A stretch of 9,506 nucleotides of DNA from Planctomycetota bacterium (GTDB taxonomy: Bacteria; Planctomycetota; SBBH01; JAHFOU01): contig JAHFOU010000069.1 of NCBI GenBank assembly GCA_023261525.1, positions 1 to 9,506 on the forward strand. Reading direction: 5' to 3'. Position numbers and translations under genes: made by a program. The first letter of the stretch is position 1. Every line of letters begins with the position of its first letter. The notes beneath the pieces are model-generated. The model was not told the DNA's origin. It ran no database searches and saw nothing but the letters and a program-made list of their open reading frames with translations. Of the stretch, positions 7,433-9,506 are shown one piece after another.

Positions 7433-8623
7433 TTGAAGACCATCGTCCTCGCCTACTCGGGCGGCCTCGACACCTCCTTCTGCGTCCCCTACCTGCGTGA
7501 GCGCCACGGCGCGCGCATCGTCACCGTCACGGTGGACACCGGGGGGTTCACGAAGGCCCAGCTCAAGGTCCTGGCGACACGGGCCCGCAAGCTCGGCGCT
7601 GCCCGCCACTACGCGATCGACGCGAAGCGGGAGGTCTGGGACGGCTACCTCACGACCATCATCCAGGGGCACTGCCTGAGGGGCGGGGTCTACCCCCTCT
7701 GCGTCTCGGCCGAGCGCACCACCCAGGCCGAGGTGGCCGTCCGCATCGCCCGCCGGGAGGGGGCCAAGGCCATCGCCCACGGCTCCACCGGGGCCGGCAA
7801 CGACCAGGTGCGCTTCGACGCGGCCTTCGCCGCCCTGGCCCCGGACCTGGAGGTGCTCGCCCCCATCCGGGACCTCGGGATCTCGCGCGAGGAGGAGCGC
7901 CGCCGCCTGGCCGAGCACGGCGTGACCCTGCCGCCCAAGATCTCGCGCTATTCCATCAATGCCGGCCTCTGCGGGGTGACGATCGGGGGCGGCGAGACCC
8001 ACGACGCCTGGGCCTATCCGCCCGAGGAGGCCTGGACCGCCACGGCCGATCCGGCCTCGGCGCCGAGGAAGGGCGAGGTCCTGGTCCTTTCCTTCCAGAG
8101 GGGCGTGCCCGTCGCCCTGAACGGCAGGCGCATGGACGGGGTCCGCCTCGTCACGGCCCTGGCCGCGCTCGGGGGAAGGCACGGCGTGGGCCGGGGCATC
8201 CACCTGGGCGACACCATCCTGGGCATCAAGGGCCGCATCGCCTTCGAGGCCCCCGCCACTCTCATCGCCATCGCCGCCCACCGGGAGCTGGAGAAGCTGG
8301 TCCTGACCGCCCACCAGCAGCAATGGAAGAACCAGGCCGGGGAGGCCTATGGCCAGTTCCTCCACGCCGGGCTGGCCTTCGATCCCGTGATGCGGGACCT
8401 GAAGGCCCTGATCGCCTCCAGCCAGGAGGCCGTTACCGGGGACGTGCGCGTGCGCCTGAGGCAGGGCCAGATCACGGTCGAGGGCGTCAAGAGCCGCCGC
8501 TCCATCCTGGCCTCCCGGGCCGGGCGCTACGGCGAGTCCAACCGCCTCTGGGACGGCCGCGACGCCGCGGGCTTCTGCCGCATCTACGGGCTTCAGGCCC
8601 GGCTCGCCCGGGCGGCGCGCTAA
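7433..8623 (+). CDS. argG: Argininosuccinate synthase
   Basis: Joins citrulline and aspartate using ATP, giving argininosuccinate, the second-last step of arginine synthesis; cytosolic tetramer. 396 residues, normal length. The N-terminus carries the PP-loop SGGLDTS (9-15), followed by TVDTGGF (33-39), HGSTGAGNDQVRFD (116-129) and YSINAGLCGVTIGGGET (173-189). The Ser-Thr-Gly-Ala-Gly-Asn form (instead of the common ATGKGND) and the SIN...GG.ET stretch resemble the Bacteroidetes-type branch of ArgG as I recall it, not the E. coli or Bacillus types. The TTG start at 7433 is chosen because MKTIVLAYSGGLDTS matches the family N-terminus exactly. The only upstream in-frame alternative before a TGA is CTG at 7400. 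There is no Shine-Dalgarno, which fits a leaderless message from the promoter at 7396-7423. TAA is followed at once by the next gene's ATG. Confidence 0.96.
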   Translation: MKTIVLAYSGGLDTSFCVPYLRERHGARIVTVTVDTGGFTKAQLKVLATRARKLGAARHYAIDAKREVWDGYLTTIIQGHCLRGGVYPLCVSAERTTQAEVAVRIARREGAKAIAHGSTGAGNDQVRFDAAFAALAPDLEVLAPIRDLGISREEERRRLAEHGVTLPPKISRYSINAGLCGVTIGGGETHDAWAYPPEEAWTATADPASAPRKGEVLVLSFQRGVPVALNGRRMDGVRLVTALAALGGRHGVGRGIHLGDTILGIKGRIAFEAPATLIAIAAHRELEKLVLTAHQQQWKNQAGEAYGQFLHAGLAFDPVMRDLKALIASSQEAVTGDVRVRLRQGQITVEGVKSRRSILASRAGRYGESNRLWDGRDAAGFCRIYGLQARLARAAR

Positions 8624-9506
8624 ATGAAGATCAAGCTCGACAAGATCGCCTCCACCACCCGCAACTGCCGGCTGAGCTCCGAGGTCGTCCTCTCGGAGCA
8701 GATCACGGCGAAGGCCGGCTACGTGGTGGCCGTGAAGGCCCTGGAGGAGAAGTCGGTCTACAACCAGCTCGAGCTGGTCAGCGGGCGCATGACGCGGATC
8801 TGCAAGGGCGACCTCATCGCCGGGGTCTTCGGGGAGCGCAAGGCCCTGCGCGGCTACACGGGCGTGGTGCCGGACAAGGTCTCGGTCGGCGACGAGATCA
8901 ACATGCTGAACCTCGGCGGCGTGGTCGGCAGGTGCATCAGCGAGAATCCCGACCTGGGCCCGGCCATGCGCCTGGAGGTGCTGGGGGCCATCCAGGTGTT
9001 TCCTTCGATTGAAGACCGCGTGGGCGTGGCGGCCCACATCGGCATGAACGCCATCCCGCTCAAGTCCGTCCTGGAGCGTTCGGTCCCCCTCATCCTGGTC
9101 TCGGGGACCTGCATGAGCGCCGGCAAGACCCACGCCTGCTGCAAGATCGTTCAAGGGCTCAGCCATGCAGGACTGAAGGTCGGCGCGGCCAAGCTCACCG
9201 GGGTCTCCCTCATGAAGGATACCTTGGACATGGTGGACTTCGGCGCCGAGCGGGCCATCAACTTCACCGACGCCGGCCTGGTGTCCACGGTCTCCCAGCA
9301 CGTCACGGACGTGGCCAAGGGCCTCATCACGGAGCTGAACCGCGGCAAGCTGGACGCGATCGTTTTGGAGTTGGGGGATGGGATCATAGGGGAATATGGC
9401 GTCCAGGAGCTCCTCTCCGACAAGCAGCTCCTGTCCTACGTGAAGTGCCAGGTCTGCTGCGCCAACGACCCGGTGGCCGCATGGGGCGCCGTGGAGCAGC
9501 TCAAGA
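8624..9506 (+). CDS. P-loop NTPase domain protein, 3' end outside window
   Basis: Reading frame open from ATG at 8624 to the right edge, 294 residues seen, no stop. Residues 1-145 form a beta-rich N-terminal domain with many short Val/Gly strands. Residues 155-294 begin a Rossmann-like P-loop domain with the Walker A-type loop GTCMSAGKT (161-169), then VGAAKLTG (186-193), a conserved-looking D-x2-D-x-GA segment, FTDAGLVST (214-222), and a strand AIVLELGDG (245-253) that may hold the Walker B-type acid. The pattern resembles MobB-like or DUF1611/DgcN-like P-loop proteins, but I cannot name a function. The ATG directly abuts the argG stop (TAAATG) with no Shine-Dalgarno, so it is co-transcribed and probably translated by re-initiation. 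An arginine- or amino-acid-related role is a guess from position only. Confidence 0.85.
   Translation, partial: MKIKLDKIASTTRNCRLSSEVVLSEQITAKAGYVVAVKALEEKSVYNQLELVSGRMTRICKGDLIAGVFGERKALRGYTGVVPDKVSVGDEINMLNLGGVVGRCISENPDLGPAMRLEVLGAIQVFPSIEDRVGVAAHIGMNAIPLKSVLERSVPLILVSGTCMSAGKTHACCKIVQGLSHAGLKVGAAKLTGVSLMKDTLDMVDFGAERAINFTDAGLVSTVSQHVTDVAKGLITELNRGKLDAIVLELGDGIIGEYGVQELLSDKQLLSYVKCQVCCANDPVAAWGAVEQLK

Noticed and set aside
7360..7443. Longer nnrE start at 7443
   Set aside because: The extra residues have no family similarity, would overlap the argG start and its promoter, and lack a ribosome binding site.
7373..9301. Minus-strand open frame (642 codons) opposite argG and the P-loop gene
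   Set aside because: Composition typical of a GC-rich shadow (His/Gln/Gly/Asp repeats) and argG is certain on the other strand.

Overview
The window is GC-rich throughout (roughly two thirds or more G+C by eye) and almost fully coding, with only two intergenic gaps worth naming (about 134 and 73 bases). I see no mobile element, tRNA, rRNA or CRISPR array. The genes point to a Gram-negative, aerobic-type bacterium: an ExbD/TolR-family energy-transduction subunit, a TonB-like membrane anchor, a secreted multidomain protein with a cyclophilin-like end, and an argininosuccinate synthase whose signature motifs resemble the Bacteroidetes-type branch. The high G+C argues against Bacteroidetes itself. 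Acidobacteriota (Holophaga/Geothrix-like) or a comparable deep Gram-negative phylum is my best guess, held weakly.

Layout. Bases 1-1139 (+) are the C-terminal two fifths or so of Lon protease, entering from outside the window. It converges on, and overlaps by 35 bases, a minus-strand block running leftwards from about 7359 to 1105. In transcription order that block holds: NAD(P)H-hydrate epimerase (nnrE); a multi-pass membrane protein that vaguely resembles the membrane part of Ste24-type M48 proteases but has no zinc motif; a secreted fusion protein (CBM9-like + TPR + degenerate cyclophilin); a sialic-acid-synthase-family enzyme (NeuB); then, after a 134-base gap, a membrane-anchored alpha-toroid (prenyltransferase/squalene-cyclase-like repeat) protein and an ExbD/TolR protein. 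Neighbouring genes mostly overlap by 4 or 14 bases, so translational coupling is likely.

To the right, a 73-base divergent region (7360-7432) carries a very good sigma70-type promoter reading into argG, which begins with TTG only about 9 bases after the -10 box, so its mRNA is probably leaderless. Directly after the argG stop, with no gap, starts a P-loop NTPase gene that runs off the right edge.

The most interesting part is 1105-3189. A protein whose N-terminal membrane segment carries most of the TonB Ser-His-Leu-Ser pattern is joined to a five-repeat alpha-toroid and is co-translated with an ExbD/TolR subunit. Just upstream of its start, a 13-bp hairpin overlaps a near-perfect Shine-Dalgarno sequence. 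This looks like a proton-motive-force-linked envelope system with an unusual periplasmic domain in place of the normal TonB C-terminal domain. The second point of interest is the leaderless argG and its gapless P-loop partner.
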